Source: JAPXSY01 sp033812795 (lineage in GTDB: Bacteria; Verrucomicrobiota; Kiritimatiellia; RFP12; UBA1067). From it: a stretch of DNA of 64,000 bases. The DNA is taken from the NCBI GenBank assembly GCA_033812795.1, contig JAPXSY010000008.1, positions 16,348 to 80,347 of the forward strand. Direction: 5' to 3'. Shown here one piece after another: positions 54,694 to 63,160 of the stretch. The notes beneath the pieces are model-generated. The model was not told the origin of the DNA. It did not search any database and saw nothing but the letters and a program-made list of their open reading frames with translations. Each line of letters begins with the position of its first letter. Within the stretch, counting starts at the first letter, position 1. The position numbers were made by a program, and so were the translations under genes.

Positions 54694-55095
54694 GCGGTGC
54701 GTCCGACGCTCTTTTTGAACTCTTAGTCCCGGCACTTTGTCGGTTGCACTTCGTCGCAAGCGCAATCGACTGAGTTTTGGAGACCGGTGCGTATGCGGGA
54801 CTAAGGCGTCCGCGGACGGTTCGGGGAACCGTCCCTACCAGCGGGCGGGGACACCCGCTTCTCCCGTCAGACCTTATGTCGCCCCGCGACCCGCGACGAG
54901 CGACCTGCGGTGTCGGAAACGCGGGTGTCCCTGTCGATCGTCGCGGGTCGAATGTCGCGGGTCGCGGGGCGACGATCCCGATCCCGATACCGATACCGAT
55001 AGCGATCCCGACCCCGATTTGGATGAAACCCTGAAACCCTGAAACCCTGAAACCTTGAAACCAAAGAGAGTTGAAGGTTCAACTGCTCTTTTTAG
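54694..55095 (+). repeat. Long intergenic repeat, copy A
   Basis: About 400 bp, nearly identical (I estimate over 90% by eye) to the reverse complement of 62561-62954. Internal parts in order: a GGTGCGTCCGACG start; a perfect 9-bp hairpin (GGACGGTTC/GAACCGTCC near 54815-54837); a GCGGG/CCCGC hairpin; GTCGCGGGTC-type repeats; ATCCCGATACCG-type hexamers (54973-55020); CCCTGAAA tandem octamers (55028-55056); and a GTTGAAGGTTCAAC palindrome with CTCTTTTTAGG at the end. No coding function is apparent. Confidence 0.85.
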
Positions 55096-55182
55096 GTTCA
55101 GCCCCCTGATCGCAATAACCCGCCTCCCCCTCTTTCCCTCCCTCCTAAAACCAACGTGGAGCCTGCAACCCATTTAGAATCA

Positions 55183-55236
55183 CACAAGGACACAAAGGGG
55201 TTCCCATGACAATCTATTCCTCTTCGTGTCTTTGCG
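55183..55236. repeat. Imperfect inverted repeat of the ACACAAAGG/CCTTTGTGT type
   Basis: Arms 55183-55200 and 55219-55236 (CACAAGGACACAAAGGGG against CCTCTTCGTGTCTTTGCG) can fold into an imperfect hairpin. It lies in the gap between repeat copy A and the 3' end of the GH16 gene. The rest of 55096-55287 shows nothing more. Confidence 0.45.
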
Positions 55237-55287
55237 CGAGAAACAACTTGTTTTCATCTGCCTCATTTTAGCGCCTCTTCGAGGGAC

Positions 55288-56169
55288 TCATTTGCTGATC
55301 GGCACCCATCTGCGAAACCAGTCGACTTTTGCCGTCGCCGGCAATGTCCTGGCATCAAGTTCAGACACTTTTGCACCCGACCAGTCGTTGACTTCGGTGT
55401 CGAGGACGACGTGCAATGGACGCCGAAATCCGCCTTGGGCAAAGCTCCCCGTGGGCATACGGGCGCTTTCCACATTGTCCACATACCACACAAGTTCGTC
55501 TTTCGTCCAAAGGAGCCCGTAAACGTGATAATCGGCACTAGGGCAGAACGCCAGCTCGCGCATGACGCCGAGCGGCACGTTCAGGTTATTACAGATGCCC
55601 TCATAATACGGCGTCAGATAATGATGAGTGTAATGTGACGTAACATACGACTGGTTTTTGTCGCCTGGCTGGTGCTTGCCGAGAATTTCACAGATGTCGA
55701 TCTCCTCCGACACATCGCCTGGCGAGTACTTTCTGTTCAAATCATCACTTAGCGGGTCATAAAGCCAGAATGCATTTCGTATCGCGGCTGGCGTTGCCTT
55801 GATGCGCGCTTCAAAATAGCCGTATATCACTTTCTTTCGGCTTTTCACAAGTGCGCACGTATACCCCTGCATGCCATCCATCCGGGCTTCATACGGGATC
55901 TCTGAATCCGGCACTTTATCGGTCGTCAACAAAAGGCATCCTTCCCGCTGCGAAACATTCCGAGCCAACGTCCGATAGACACCCGGCCGACCCGGCCAAT
56001 GGGGCGCATAATCCCACCATTTCGTCTTGTCGAGCGAATCCGCGTCAAACTCATCGCTTACGCTTGTATCCAATTCCCATTTCCCGGGCAACGGGCAGCG
56101 AAGATCTGCCGCATGAACCCCGGACAACGCGTACCAACCCACCGTTGCGATCAACATGTATTTCGTCAT
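55288..56169 (-). CDS. GH16 endo-glycanase, secreted
   Basis: 293 residues, the normal length of a single GH16 domain. AGGAGG precedes ATG 56167-56169. Signal peptide: MLIATVGWYALSGVHA. Motifs follow the GH16 half of the fusion at 35603-37189: VSDEFDADSLDKTKWWD, CALVKSRKKVIYGYFEAR, the catalytic EEIDICE near residue 153 and DYHVYGLLWTKDELVWYVD. The E-x-D-x-x-E form points to the beta-bulge group (agarase-, carrageenase-, laminarinase-like). It hydrolyses internal beta-linkages of a galactan or glucan; which one cannot be told. It lies just inside the inverted repeats, divergent from the amidase gene. Confidence 0.88.
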   Translation of the reverse strand: MTKYMLIATVGWYALSGVHAADLRCPLPGKWELDTSVSDEFDADSLDKTKWWDYAPHWPGRPGVYRTLARNVSQREGCLLLTTDKVPDSEIPYEARMDGMQGYTCALVKSRKKVIYGYFEARIKATPAAIRNAFWLYDPLSDDLNRKYSPGDVSEEIDICEILGKHQPGDKNQSYVTSHYTHHYLTPYYEGICNNLNVPLGVMRELAFCPSADYHVYGLLWTKDELVWYVDNVESARMPTGSFAQGGFRRPLHVVLDTEVNDWSGAKVSELDARTLPATAKVDWFRRWVPISK

Positions 56170-56474
56170 TTGCCTGTACCTCCTGTTCTCTCACCTTTGC
56201 ATGCGTAGACACTCCTTCTTGAGAAGAAGTTTCTGAGCCCGCTCGACCTTGGCGCGGACAATCGGCGTGGGTAAATATGGTATCACAATCTTCAGAAGCA
56301 AACAGGATCGATTACGAAACAAATTCAGGAAAAACGAATTTTTTACCACATAGAAAAAAGGTTTTCATTTTCTCGACCTCAACGCCTGAATCGCTTTTTC
56401 AAATTCCGCCCCACATGTGTAAATTGAAAACACCCGGTTTTACATTCCGTTACGGCTTTGCTACGCTCCCGGGC

Positions 56475-57935
56475 ATGTGTTCCCGGAGTTTCGTCCTCTT
56501 CTGCTTCCTGTTCGGAGGCCCCGTATGCGCGATGTCCGCCACGGAACCCCCGATCCGCATCGTCTTCCCGGCTGAAGGCGCGCGACTGGCATACACGGAC
56601 CGCGTGTTTGTGATCGGCGCGGTGCGGCCTGCCGACGTGCCGCTGACGCTCGATGAACGCCCGATCACACCGCACCGCACCGGCGGATTCCTGCACATGG
56701 CTCCGGTCTCCCCCGGCACCAACACCCTGATCTTCAACGCGGGAGGGACCGTGATCCGTCACACCTTCCGAATCGATCCGCCGCCCCAGAGTTGGGATGG
56801 CTGTTCCCTACGCGCGCAGGCTCCACTCCAACCGCTGGGGCTCTGTACCGGCGAAACGGTCCGGCTCGCCTGCCTCGCGCCAGCGGACCGCACGGTCTTC
56901 GCCGCGGTGGGCGAACGGACCCTCGCACTCGTACCGCAACCCGGCCACGCCACGCTTTACGCGGCCAAGCTCGCGTTTGACGTGCCGGTCGCCGACGTGC
57001 CGGTGACCTTTTTCGCCACCGGGTTGTTGGACGCCGCAGCAGCCCCGCTCACCGCACGCGCCGACTGGCCGGCCCTACGCACAACCGGCCCCCTCTTCGC
57101 AATGCGCGCGCGTAGCGAACCGGGCGGCGGCGAGACCGTGGCCTTTTTGCCTCCTGATCTGACCGTGCGGGGCGCCGGGTTCGTTGGCGCACACACCCGT
57201 TTCTGGCTGGCCGGCGAACGCCGGTTCATGGAGTCGCGTCATCTCACTTCCCTCGCGCCGGAACATCCCCTGCCGCCCTGCGACCTCCCGATTCCCGATC
57301 TCACGGCCGGATTCACCTTGAACCCGCCCGTGGGCCGCGCGCCAGACTCCATTTTGATTGTGCTGGACCCCGGACACGGCGGCGCTTCGACCGGCGCGGT
57401 AGGCCCTACCGGGCTGACAGAAAAAGAGGCCAATCTGATTCAGGCGCACCGGGTGGCCGCCACGCTCCGCAAGGCCGGATTCCGCGTGTTGCTGACGCGT
57501 GAGGATGACAAGGATTTAGACCTGTATGCGCGTGTGCGGCTGGCCTATGAGCGAAAGGCTGACGCCTTCATCTCGATCCATTATAACTCCTGCGGACCTG
57601 CGGGCAACCCCTCCGAAAGCCGACACATCGCCACCTACGCCTGGAATGCGATTGGCCTCCGTCTGGCCCGGGCCCTCCACCCGCATCTGGCTGCGGCGTC
57701 CCCTGCGGCTGACGGTGGTGTGCGCACCGCCAGCTTCGCGGTTTGCCGCAATCCCGTCGTCCCCGCCTGCCTGCTGGAACTCGATTTCATCACCTGCCCC
57801 CTCGGCGAGGAGTCGCTTCAACAACCCGATCAACGCGAACGCGTGGCCCACGCGGTTCTGGCCGGTCTGCGCGACTGGCTCACGCCTTCGCCACGTACCG
57901 AATCGGCCAATAACGCAACACCAAACAAGGAGTGA
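56475..57935 (+). CDS. N-acetylmuramoyl-L-alanine amidase (Amidase_3 type)
   Basis: About 486 residues from ATG 56475, chosen because a signal peptide (SFVLFCFLFGGPVCAMSA) follows directly; the frame is open to 56277 without a ribosome site. The first 280 residues are beta-rich (FPAEGARLAYTDRVFVIG) with SH3- or AMIN-like character. The catalytic domain is clear: VLDPGHGG near 297 (zinc His), TEKEANL (zinc Glu), SIHYNS near 366 (zinc His) and LLELDFITCPLGEE near 435 (catalytic Glu). It splits stem peptides from peptidoglycan, in the periplasm, for cell division or wall turnover. The gene overlaps the leader of the GH127 gene by its stop. There is little room for a leader between a possible -10 (TACGCT, 56462-56467) and the ATG. 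Confidence 0.85.
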   Translation: MCSRSFVLFCFLFGGPVCAMSATEPPIRIVFPAEGARLAYTDRVFVIGAVRPADVPLTLDERPITPHRTGGFLHMAPVSPGTNTLIFNAGGTVIRHTFRIDPPPQSWDGCSLRAQAPLQPLGLCTGETVRLACLAPADRTVFAAVGERTLALVPQPGHATLYAAKLAFDVPVADVPVTFFATGLLDAAAAPLTARADWPALRTTGPLFAMRARSEPGGGETVAFLPPDLTVRGAGFVGAHTRFWLAGERRFMESRHLTSLAPEHPLPPCDLPIPDLTAGFTLNPPVGRAPDSILIVLDPGHGGASTGAVGPTGLTEKEANLIQAHRVAATLRKAGFRVLLTREDDKDLDLYARVRLAYERKADAFISIHYNSCGPAGNPSESRHIATYAWNAIGLRLARALHPHLAAASPAADGGVRTASFAVCRNPVVPACLLELDFITCPLGEESLQQPDQRERVAHAVLAGLRDWLTPSPRTESANNATPNKE

Positions 57936-57940
57936 AACCG

Positions 57941-60340
57941 ATGCGCATTCCACCCCCCACCCGTCGCCTTTGTCTGGCTTTCGCACTCCTGTCCGCAGGC
58001 TCCGTGTTTGCGGCGGACTACGCCTACCAGCCCGCGCCGATCACGCGAGTGAGGCTGCTGGACGGTTTCTGGCTGTCGCGCGCGGAAACCAACCGGCTGG
58101 TTACGGTCTGGGCCAATTTCGGCAAGTGCGAGGAGACCGGACGTATCGCGAACTTCGCGCGCGCGGGCCAACTCGAGTCCGGTCCCTTTCAAGGCACGGC
58201 TTGGAATGATTCTGATGTCTTCAAGGTCATCGAGGGTGCGGCCCATACTCTGGCCACACATCCCGACCCGAAGTTGGACGGATATCTCGACCGGCTGATC
58301 GTCCGCATCGCAGCCGCGCAGGAGCCCGACGGATATCTCTACACCGCGCGTACGCTCGGAGCCACAAATGAAATGACAGGTCCCGCGCGCTGGAGTAACG
58401 TGCAGTCCAGCCACGAACTCTATAACCTCGGGCACCTCTTCGAAGCCGCGGTCGCGCATCACGCCGCAACCGGCAAACGGATGTTGCTGGACGTGGCGTG
58501 CAAAAGCGCGGATCTCGTCTGCCGGGTGTTCGGTCCAGGACCGGAGCAACGCAAAGATGTGCCGGGCCATGAGGAGATCGAGATCGGTCTCTGCAAACTC
58601 TATCGCGCCACCGGCGAACGCCGCTATCTCGATCTCGCCACATTTTTCGTCGCCATGCGCGGCCGCAAGGACTTGCGCGGACGGGTTTTCGGACCGACCT
58701 ATCAGGACCACCTGCCGGTTCTCGAACAGAGCGAAGCCGTAGGGCACGCCGTACGGGCCGGTTACCTCTATGCGGGCATTGCCGACGTTGCGGCGTTGAC
58801 CGGCGACACGGCCTATCTGGCCGCGATCGACCGCCTGTGGGAGAACACGGTTTCAAAAAAGCTGCATCTCTCCGGCGGTATCGGTGCGCGCCGCAGTGGC
58901 GAGGCGTTCGGTGAGAACTACGAACTGCCGAACGAGACCGCCTATCTGGAGACCTGCGCCGCTATCGCCAACGCCCTCTGGAACCAGCGCATGTTTCTGC
59001 TGCACGGCGACGCCCGATATATCGATGTTCTGGAGCGCGTGATCTACAACGGGTTCCTCTCGGGTATCAGCCTTTCCGGCGACACGTTCTTCTATCCCAA
59101 CCCGCTCGAGAGCCGCGGCGGCTACGCGCGCTCCAAATGGTTCGGCTGCTCCTGCTGTCCCGTGAATATCGTGCGCTTCATCCCGCAGATCGCCACGTTC
59201 GCCTACGCGCAACGCGACGCCACCATCTTCGTGAATCTCTTCCTCGCCAGCGAGGCCCGGCTGACGACTCCAGCCGGCGACGTGACGCTGACGCAAAAGA
59301 CCGACTACCCGTGGCGGGGCAAGGTACGGATTGAGGTTGCCCCCTCCCGTGACGGGCTCGCCTTCCCGCTCCGGATCCGCGTGCCGGGATGGGCCACGGG
59401 GCAGCCCGTACCCTCCGATCTCTATACACAGACCCGGCCCGCCACGCCGGAAGCGGTTTCCCTCTCCCTGAACGAATCGCCCGTGCCGGTGCGGATCGAG
59501 AGCGGGTACGTCACCCTCGACCGCGCATGGAAAAAAGGCGATGCCGTGACCCTGACGCTCGCCATGCCCGTACGCCGGATCCGGGCTCATGACGCCGTGC
59601 GTGACAACCGCGGTCGGCTCGCGGTCGAACGCGGTCCGCTGCTGTACTGCGCCGAAGGTGTGGATAACAACGGCCGCGCACGATCGCTCACGCTCGCGCC
59701 GGAAGCGGTCTTTTCTGAAGCGTCCCTTAGCCTCTCCGAACACACGGTGACCGCCCTGCAGACCACCGGAAGCCGCGTGACCGCGAACCTGCGGGGTAAA
59801 CGGACCGTGCAACCCGCAACGATAATCCTGATCCCCTACTATGCCTGGTGCCACCGTGGCGCGGGCGAGATGCAGACCTGGTTCCCGACCGGTGTGGCCG
59901 AGGCGGATCCGATGTCGGACTTCCACATCACCGCCTCGCACTGCTATGTGAAGGATTCGCCTGAAGCGGCCATAGACGGGGTGCTGCCCAAACATTCCCA
60001 TGACAACACGATCAACCGCATGACCTGGTGGCCGCGTAAAGGAAGCGAAGAGTGGCTGCAGGTCGATTTTCCTGAGGAGGAGTCCGTCTGCGGAAGTCAG
60101 GTCTACTGGTTTGACGATACCGGCAAAGGCGCATGCCGCCTGCCCGTCTCGTGGCGCATCCAATACGCGGACGCGGACGGCGGCTGGCGCGATGTGGCGA
60201 CCGAATACCCGGTTGCGGAAGACCGGTTCTGCGAGGCGCGTTTTTCGCAACCGGTCCGTGCCCGCCGGTTCCGTCTGAGCGTGCGGCTCCAAACCGATTT
60301 CTCCGGCGGCGTTCTCGAATGGCGGCTGCTTCCCGAATAG
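57941..60340 (+). CDS. GH127 beta-L-arabinofuranosidase-like protein with C-terminal F5/8-type domain
   Basis: About 799 residues; AAGGAG lies eight nt before ATG 57941. Signal peptide: LCLAFALLSAGSVFA. The alpha/alpha barrel shows LLDGFWLSRAETNRL, GTAWNDSDVFKVIEG, YLETCAAIANALWN near residue 336 (zinc Glu and Cys) and WFGCSCCPVNIVRFI near 404 (the full Cys-x-Cys-Cys with the nucleophile). After a beta-sandwich, the last 150 residues resemble a discoidin (F5/8 C) sugar-binding domain (EEWLQVDFPEEESVCGSQVYW). Expected role: release of beta-L-arabinofuranose from arabinan- or extensin-type chains. It is next to a sugar kinase, as in pentose-use loci. Confidence 0.9.
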   Translation: MRIPPPTRRLCLAFALLSAGSVFAADYAYQPAPITRVRLLDGFWLSRAETNRLVTVWANFGKCEETGRIANFARAGQLESGPFQGTAWNDSDVFKVIEGAAHTLATHPDPKLDGYLDRLIVRIAAAQEPDGYLYTARTLGATNEMTGPARWSNVQSSHELYNLGHLFEAAVAHHAATGKRMLLDVACKSADLVCRVFGPGPEQRKDVPGHEEIEIGLCKLYRATGERRYLDLATFFVAMRGRKDLRGRVFGPTYQDHLPVLEQSEAVGHAVRAGYLYAGIADVAALTGDTAYLAAIDRLWENTVSKKLHLSGGIGARRSGEAFGENYELPNETAYLETCAAIANALWNQRMFLLHGDARYIDVLERVIYNGFLSGISLSGDTFFYPNPLESRGGYARSKWFGCSCCPVNIVRFIPQIATFAYAQRDATIFVNLFLASEARLTTPAGDVTLTQKTDYPWRGKVRIEVAPSRDGLAFPLRIRVPGWATGQPVPSDLYTQTRPATPEAVSLSLNESPVPVRIESGYVTLDRAWKKGDAVTLTLAMPVRRIRAHDAVRDNRGRLAVERGPLLYCAEGVDNNGRARSLTLAPEAVFSEASLSLSEHTVTALQTTGSRVTANLRGKRTVQPATIILIPYYAWCHRGAGEMQTWFPTGVAEADPMSDFHITASHCYVKDSPEAAIDGVLPKHSHDNTINRMTWWPRKGSEEWLQVDFPEEESVCGSQVYWFDDTGKGACRLPVSWRIQYADADGGWRDVATEYPVAEDRFCEARFSQPVRARRFRLSVRLQTDFSGGVLEWRLLPE

Positions 60341-60366
60341 CCTGCCGTGCCGACCCCGGTCTCTCT

Positions 60367-61902
60367 TCAGATCGGGTCGCCGCGCTCCAGTGCGTGGAGT
60401 TCGGGCAGCAACGCCTCATAGACTTCGGAAACGTCGTCGCGGGGTTCGCACACCGCCGTCACGGCGGTCAGACCGCGCGTCAGAACATCGAGCGGCACGC
60501 CATCCGCGGCATGCGCCGCCAGCATCGCGCCGCCCAACGCTGCGGAATCGGACACCGCGATGCTCTCCACACGCGACTGGAACACGTCGGCCAAGGTCTG
60601 GCGGATCCCGGGACTCTTCGAGGCACCGCCGGTGACGCGTAACGTGTCAAACGCGCCGATCCACAAGGAATGGCTGCGCAGGGACAAGGCTTGCGCCTCC
60701 ACCACCGCACGGATACGCACCTCCGGCAGCGCGGCGTCGAACGCAAAGTTCGTCCGCAGGCCGGGTGTCAACACCGGCGGCGTGATCTCCGGCACAAACC
60801 ACGGCAACGCCAGTCGCCCCTGATTGCCGGGCGGAGTCAGATCAAATGCCGTCTCATCGAAGAATGCCCAATCCACGCCTGCGTCTTCGCGCACCCGATC
60901 GCGCGCCAGCGAGCCATTCTTGAAACAGGTCAGGCTCATGAATCCACCCGCCGGATTGCCGAAAACATGTCCGAACCCCTCCGGGTCGGTGTGGAACCGG
61001 TCGAGTGCAGCGAAAAAGGTGTCGCTGGTGCCGAGACTCACCACCGCCGCGCCCGCGCCCCACGCGCCGGTGCCCACCAGACTGGCGGGATTATCGCCGG
61101 TCCACACAACCACCGGGATGCCGGACCGGAGGCCGAAGCGGGCAAAGCAGGCATGCAGACCGCCCGCCACGCCGCTGCCGATCGTCGGCAACTTTTCGGC
61201 CAGACCCGGAGCGGTGAATTCCGTGATCTCGGGATCCCACGAGAGGGTCCGCAGATTGAGCAGGTTCATGCCCGCACCGTCGCCGGCATCCACCGGCGCG
61301 TCTCTCCCGATCAGAAGGGAACAAAGAAACGAACTGACGAGATGGATGCGCGCAGTGTCGGCATACCGCTCGGGATCGCGCTGGGCGAAGTGCCGGATCT
61401 GCGGACCGGTGAAACGCTCAATGGCGGGCGACCCGGTTTCGGTCCGCAGACGCGCACCGAACCGTGCGTCCAACTCCCGGCATGCCTGTGAGGTGGCGCT
61501 ATCCATCCAGATCGGACTCGTGGGCCGGGACAACGCGGGAGCGATCTGCCCGGCCAGCGGCGTGTCGGGCGAGAGCCGTTCGAGCACCTCGCCGAACCGG
61601 CGGTTGAGGTAGACCGAACCGTGCTGCTGTCCGTCCCCGCCCACCGCCGCGATACGTTCCATCTCCACGCCCGTATCCTGAAGCCGCTTCAGCGTCCGTT
61701 CCAACCCCGCGACCCACAACAACGGATCGGCATGCCGGATCAACGGATCGGGGTGCGGCAATACGCCGTCAGGGCATCCGAACTCAGGCAGGTCCGTGGT
61801 GAACCGGACGGACGCACCGGCCACCACGCGGCTTGCGGCCGGATCGATCACCAACGCCTTCATACCCTGTGTACTACAGTCGATTCCAAGATAATACGAC
61901 AT
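60367..61902 (-). CDS. FGGY-family carbohydrate kinase, probably xylulokinase
   Basis: 511 residues from ATG 61900-61902 with AGGGAGG nearby; the longer frame to 62025 overlaps a regulator remnant. FGGY kinases phosphorylate pentuloses and polyols in the cytoplasm. Features: GIDCSTQGMKALVID at the N terminus (phosphate 1), GGDGQQHGSVYL, SPIWMDSAT, GTGAWGAGAAVVSLGTSDT and GGASKSPGIRQTLADVF with ALGGAMLAA near the end. GQQHG and WMDS fit xylulokinase better than glycerol or ribulose kinase. It converges on the GH127 gene (26-bp gap), so arabinose or xylose freed outside could be used here. No isomerase or transporter is in the window. Confidence 0.85.
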   Translation of the reverse strand: MSYYLGIDCSTQGMKALVIDPAASRVVAGASVRFTTDLPEFGCPDGVLPHPDPLIRHADPLLWVAGLERTLKRLQDTGVEMERIAAVGGDGQQHGSVYLNRRFGEVLERLSPDTPLAGQIAPALSRPTSPIWMDSATSQACRELDARFGARLRTETGSPAIERFTGPQIRHFAQRDPERYADTARIHLVSSFLCSLLIGRDAPVDAGDGAGMNLLNLRTLSWDPEITEFTAPGLAEKLPTIGSGVAGGLHACFARFGLRSGIPVVVWTGDNPASLVGTGAWGAGAAVVSLGTSDTFFAALDRFHTDPEGFGHVFGNPAGGFMSLTCFKNGSLARDRVREDAGVDWAFFDETAFDLTPPGNQGRLALPWFVPEITPPVLTPGLRTNFAFDAALPEVRIRAVVEAQALSLRSHSLWIGAFDTLRVTGGASKSPGIRQTLADVFQSRVESIAVSDSAALGGAMLAAHAADGVPLDVLTRGLTAVTAVCEPRDDVSEVYEALLPELHALERGDPI

Positions 61903-61936
61903 GCCGAACCTCCCTGTAATCAAACCCGACCGGTGT

Positions 61937-62065
61937 TCAGCGTACCCGAGCCGACTCGTTCGCGCAACCGTAAACAAGCGGCCGGATGTAGTACTGTGAG
62001 GTGCAGAAGCCCAGATCCTGCGCAATGCGACTCAACCGCCTCCAGTCGCGGTGTTCGGTAAGTGC
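61937..62065 (-). pseudogene. AraC-family regulator C-terminal remnant
   Basis: A 42-codon minus-strand segment reads DWRRLSRIAQDLGF, then CTSQYYIRPLVYGCANES. IAxxLGF-x3-SQY is the second helix-turn-helix of AraC/XylS proteins (IAxxxGFxxxSYF). It ends in a TGA 35 bp before the kinase gene and has no N-terminal domain; before it the sequence is a repeat. A pentose regulator of this family next to a xylulokinase would make sense, so this looks like a lost local regulator. Confidence 0.5.
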
Positions 62066-62190
62066 CGTTTGGGGGGTTACCCCGCCGCCCGCGCTTCGCA
62101 CGGAAATGTAAATGAGGATAACTTTGATGTAAGTTATAGGCAAGCCCGCCGCGCGCCGGAGCCGCGAGAAAACTCTGGGATACGTTTTTA

Positions 62191-62240
62191 TGACAGGATG
62201 ACAGGATTAAAAAAATCATGTTAATCCTGTAATCCTGTCC
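62191..62240. repeat. ACAGGATT / AATCCTGT repeat block
   Basis: Plus- and minus-oriented ACAGGATT units stand close together around a poly-A and ATCATGT, so they can fold back on each other. It belongs to the same family as 23045, 48141, 62531-62556 and 63013-63038. Confidence 0.65.
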
Positions 62241-62242
62241 AT

Positions 62243-62372
62243 TTATCCTAAAAAGAGCAGTTGAACCTTCAACTCTCTTGGGTTTCAGGGTTTCATGGTT
62301 TCAGGGTTTCTGGTTTCATGGTTTCAGGGTTTCATCCAAATCGGGGTCGGGATCGCTATCGGGAGCGGGAGC
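62243..62372 (-). repeat. Partial copy C of the long intergenic repeat
   Basis: Matches the end of copy B in the same direction: AAAGAGCAGTTGAACC, the GTTTCAGGGTTTCATGG octamers (expanded here) and CCAAATCGGGGTCGGGATCG. It stops before the hairpin and GTCGCGGG parts, so it is a truncated copy. Confidence 0.75.
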
Positions 62373-62400
62373 GATTGTTTCACCACAGAACACAACCGCC

Positions 62401-62461
62401 TCACAGTCTTACAGCCTCACAGTCTTACAGCCTTTGAGATTGCGGGCTCCGCCCGCATCTC
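62401..62461. repeat. 16-bp tandem duplication and a GC-rich hairpin
   Basis: TCACAGTCTTACAGCC is repeated exactly at 62401-62416 and 62417-62432. It is followed by a hairpin, GAGATTGCGGGC with GCCCGCATCTC, around TCC (62435-62460). It separates partial copy C from the next repeat. Confidence 0.65.
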
Positions 62462-62469
62462 AATACGTC

Positions 62470-62526
62470 AAACCCCAATGTTTGCGGGGCTTTGCTAGAA
62501 TTCCACCCGTTCAACTGCTCCTTTTG
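62470..62526. repeat. Direct repeat with 62954-63010
   Basis: About 57 bp (from AAACCCCAATGTTTGCGG to CAACTGCTCCTTTT) recur almost unchanged at 62954-63010, so copy B of the long repeat is bracketed by direct repeats, each followed by an AATCCTGT block. Confidence 0.75.
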
Positions 62527-62560
62527 GGTTCAATCCTGAAAATCCTGTCATCCTGTCAAT

Positions 62561-62954
62561 TTATCCTAAAAAGAGCAGTTGAACCTTCAACTCTCTTGGG
62601 TTTCGGGGTTTCATGGTTTCATGGTTTCATCCAAATCGGGGTCGGGATCGCTATCGGTATCGGTATCGGGAGCGGGATCGTCGACCCGCGACCCGCGACA
62701 TTCGACCCGCGACGATCGACAGGGACGCCCGCGTTTCCGACACCGCAGGTCGCTCGTCGCGGGTCGACATATAAGGTCTGACGGGAGAAGCGGGCGTCCC
62801 CGCCCGCTGGTAGGGACGGTTCCCCGAACCGTCCGCGGACGCCTCAGTCCCGCATACGCACCGGTCTCCAAAACTCAGTCGATTGCGCTTACGACGAAGT
62901 GGAGCGATGAAGTGCTGGGGCCAAGAGTTCAAAAAGAGCGTCGGACGCACCGCA
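62561..62954 (-). repeat. Long intergenic repeat, copy B (inverted relative to copy A)
   Basis: The reverse complement of this stretch matches 54694-55095 nearly throughout, including the hairpin arms, the GTCGCGGG and CCGATA repeats and the GTTGAAGGTTCAAC palindrome. The main difference is GTTTCATG instead of CCCTGAAA octamers. Copies A and B are inverted and about 7.5 kb apart. Confidence 0.85.
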
Positions 62955-63010
62955 AAACCCAATGTTTGCGGGGCTTTGCTAGAATTCCACCCGTTCAACT
63001 GCTCCTTTTA
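62954..63010. repeat. Direct repeat with 62470-62526
   Basis: The second copy of the 57-bp unit, followed by an AATCCTGT block (63013-63038) as in the first copy. Confidence 0.7.
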
Positions 63011-63089
63011 GGGTTAATCCTGTAATCCTGTCAATTTATAGGCAAGGCAGAGTGACTGATCCACCGTTGCGGGCGGGGACACCCGTGTC

Positions 63090-63155
63090 CCCAACTGAAA
63101 CCAGAAACTCAGGAACCAGAGAGCGTTGAAAGTCCTACTGCCCTTTTTAGGTTTG
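63090..63155 (+). repeat. Degenerate end of the long intergenic repeat in copy A orientation
   Basis: GAGAGCGTTGAAAGTCC and CTGCCCTTTTTAGG (63119-63152) resemble the GAGAGTTGAAGGTTC and CTGCTCTTTTTAGG end of copy A, with several changes. It touches the 3' end of the gene at 63161-63892. Confidence 0.45.
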
Positions 63156-63160
63156 GACGA

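Noticed and set aside
56191..56290. Minus-strand segment reading AKVERAQKLLLKKE, possibly an AraC-type helix
   Set aside because: The match is confined to one amphipathic helix and the part after it is missing; could be chance.
54694..63155. Repeat cluster considered as a CRISPR array or insertion sequence
   Set aside because: Units are not regularly spaced, there are no spacers or cas genes, and no transposase or integrase frame is present.
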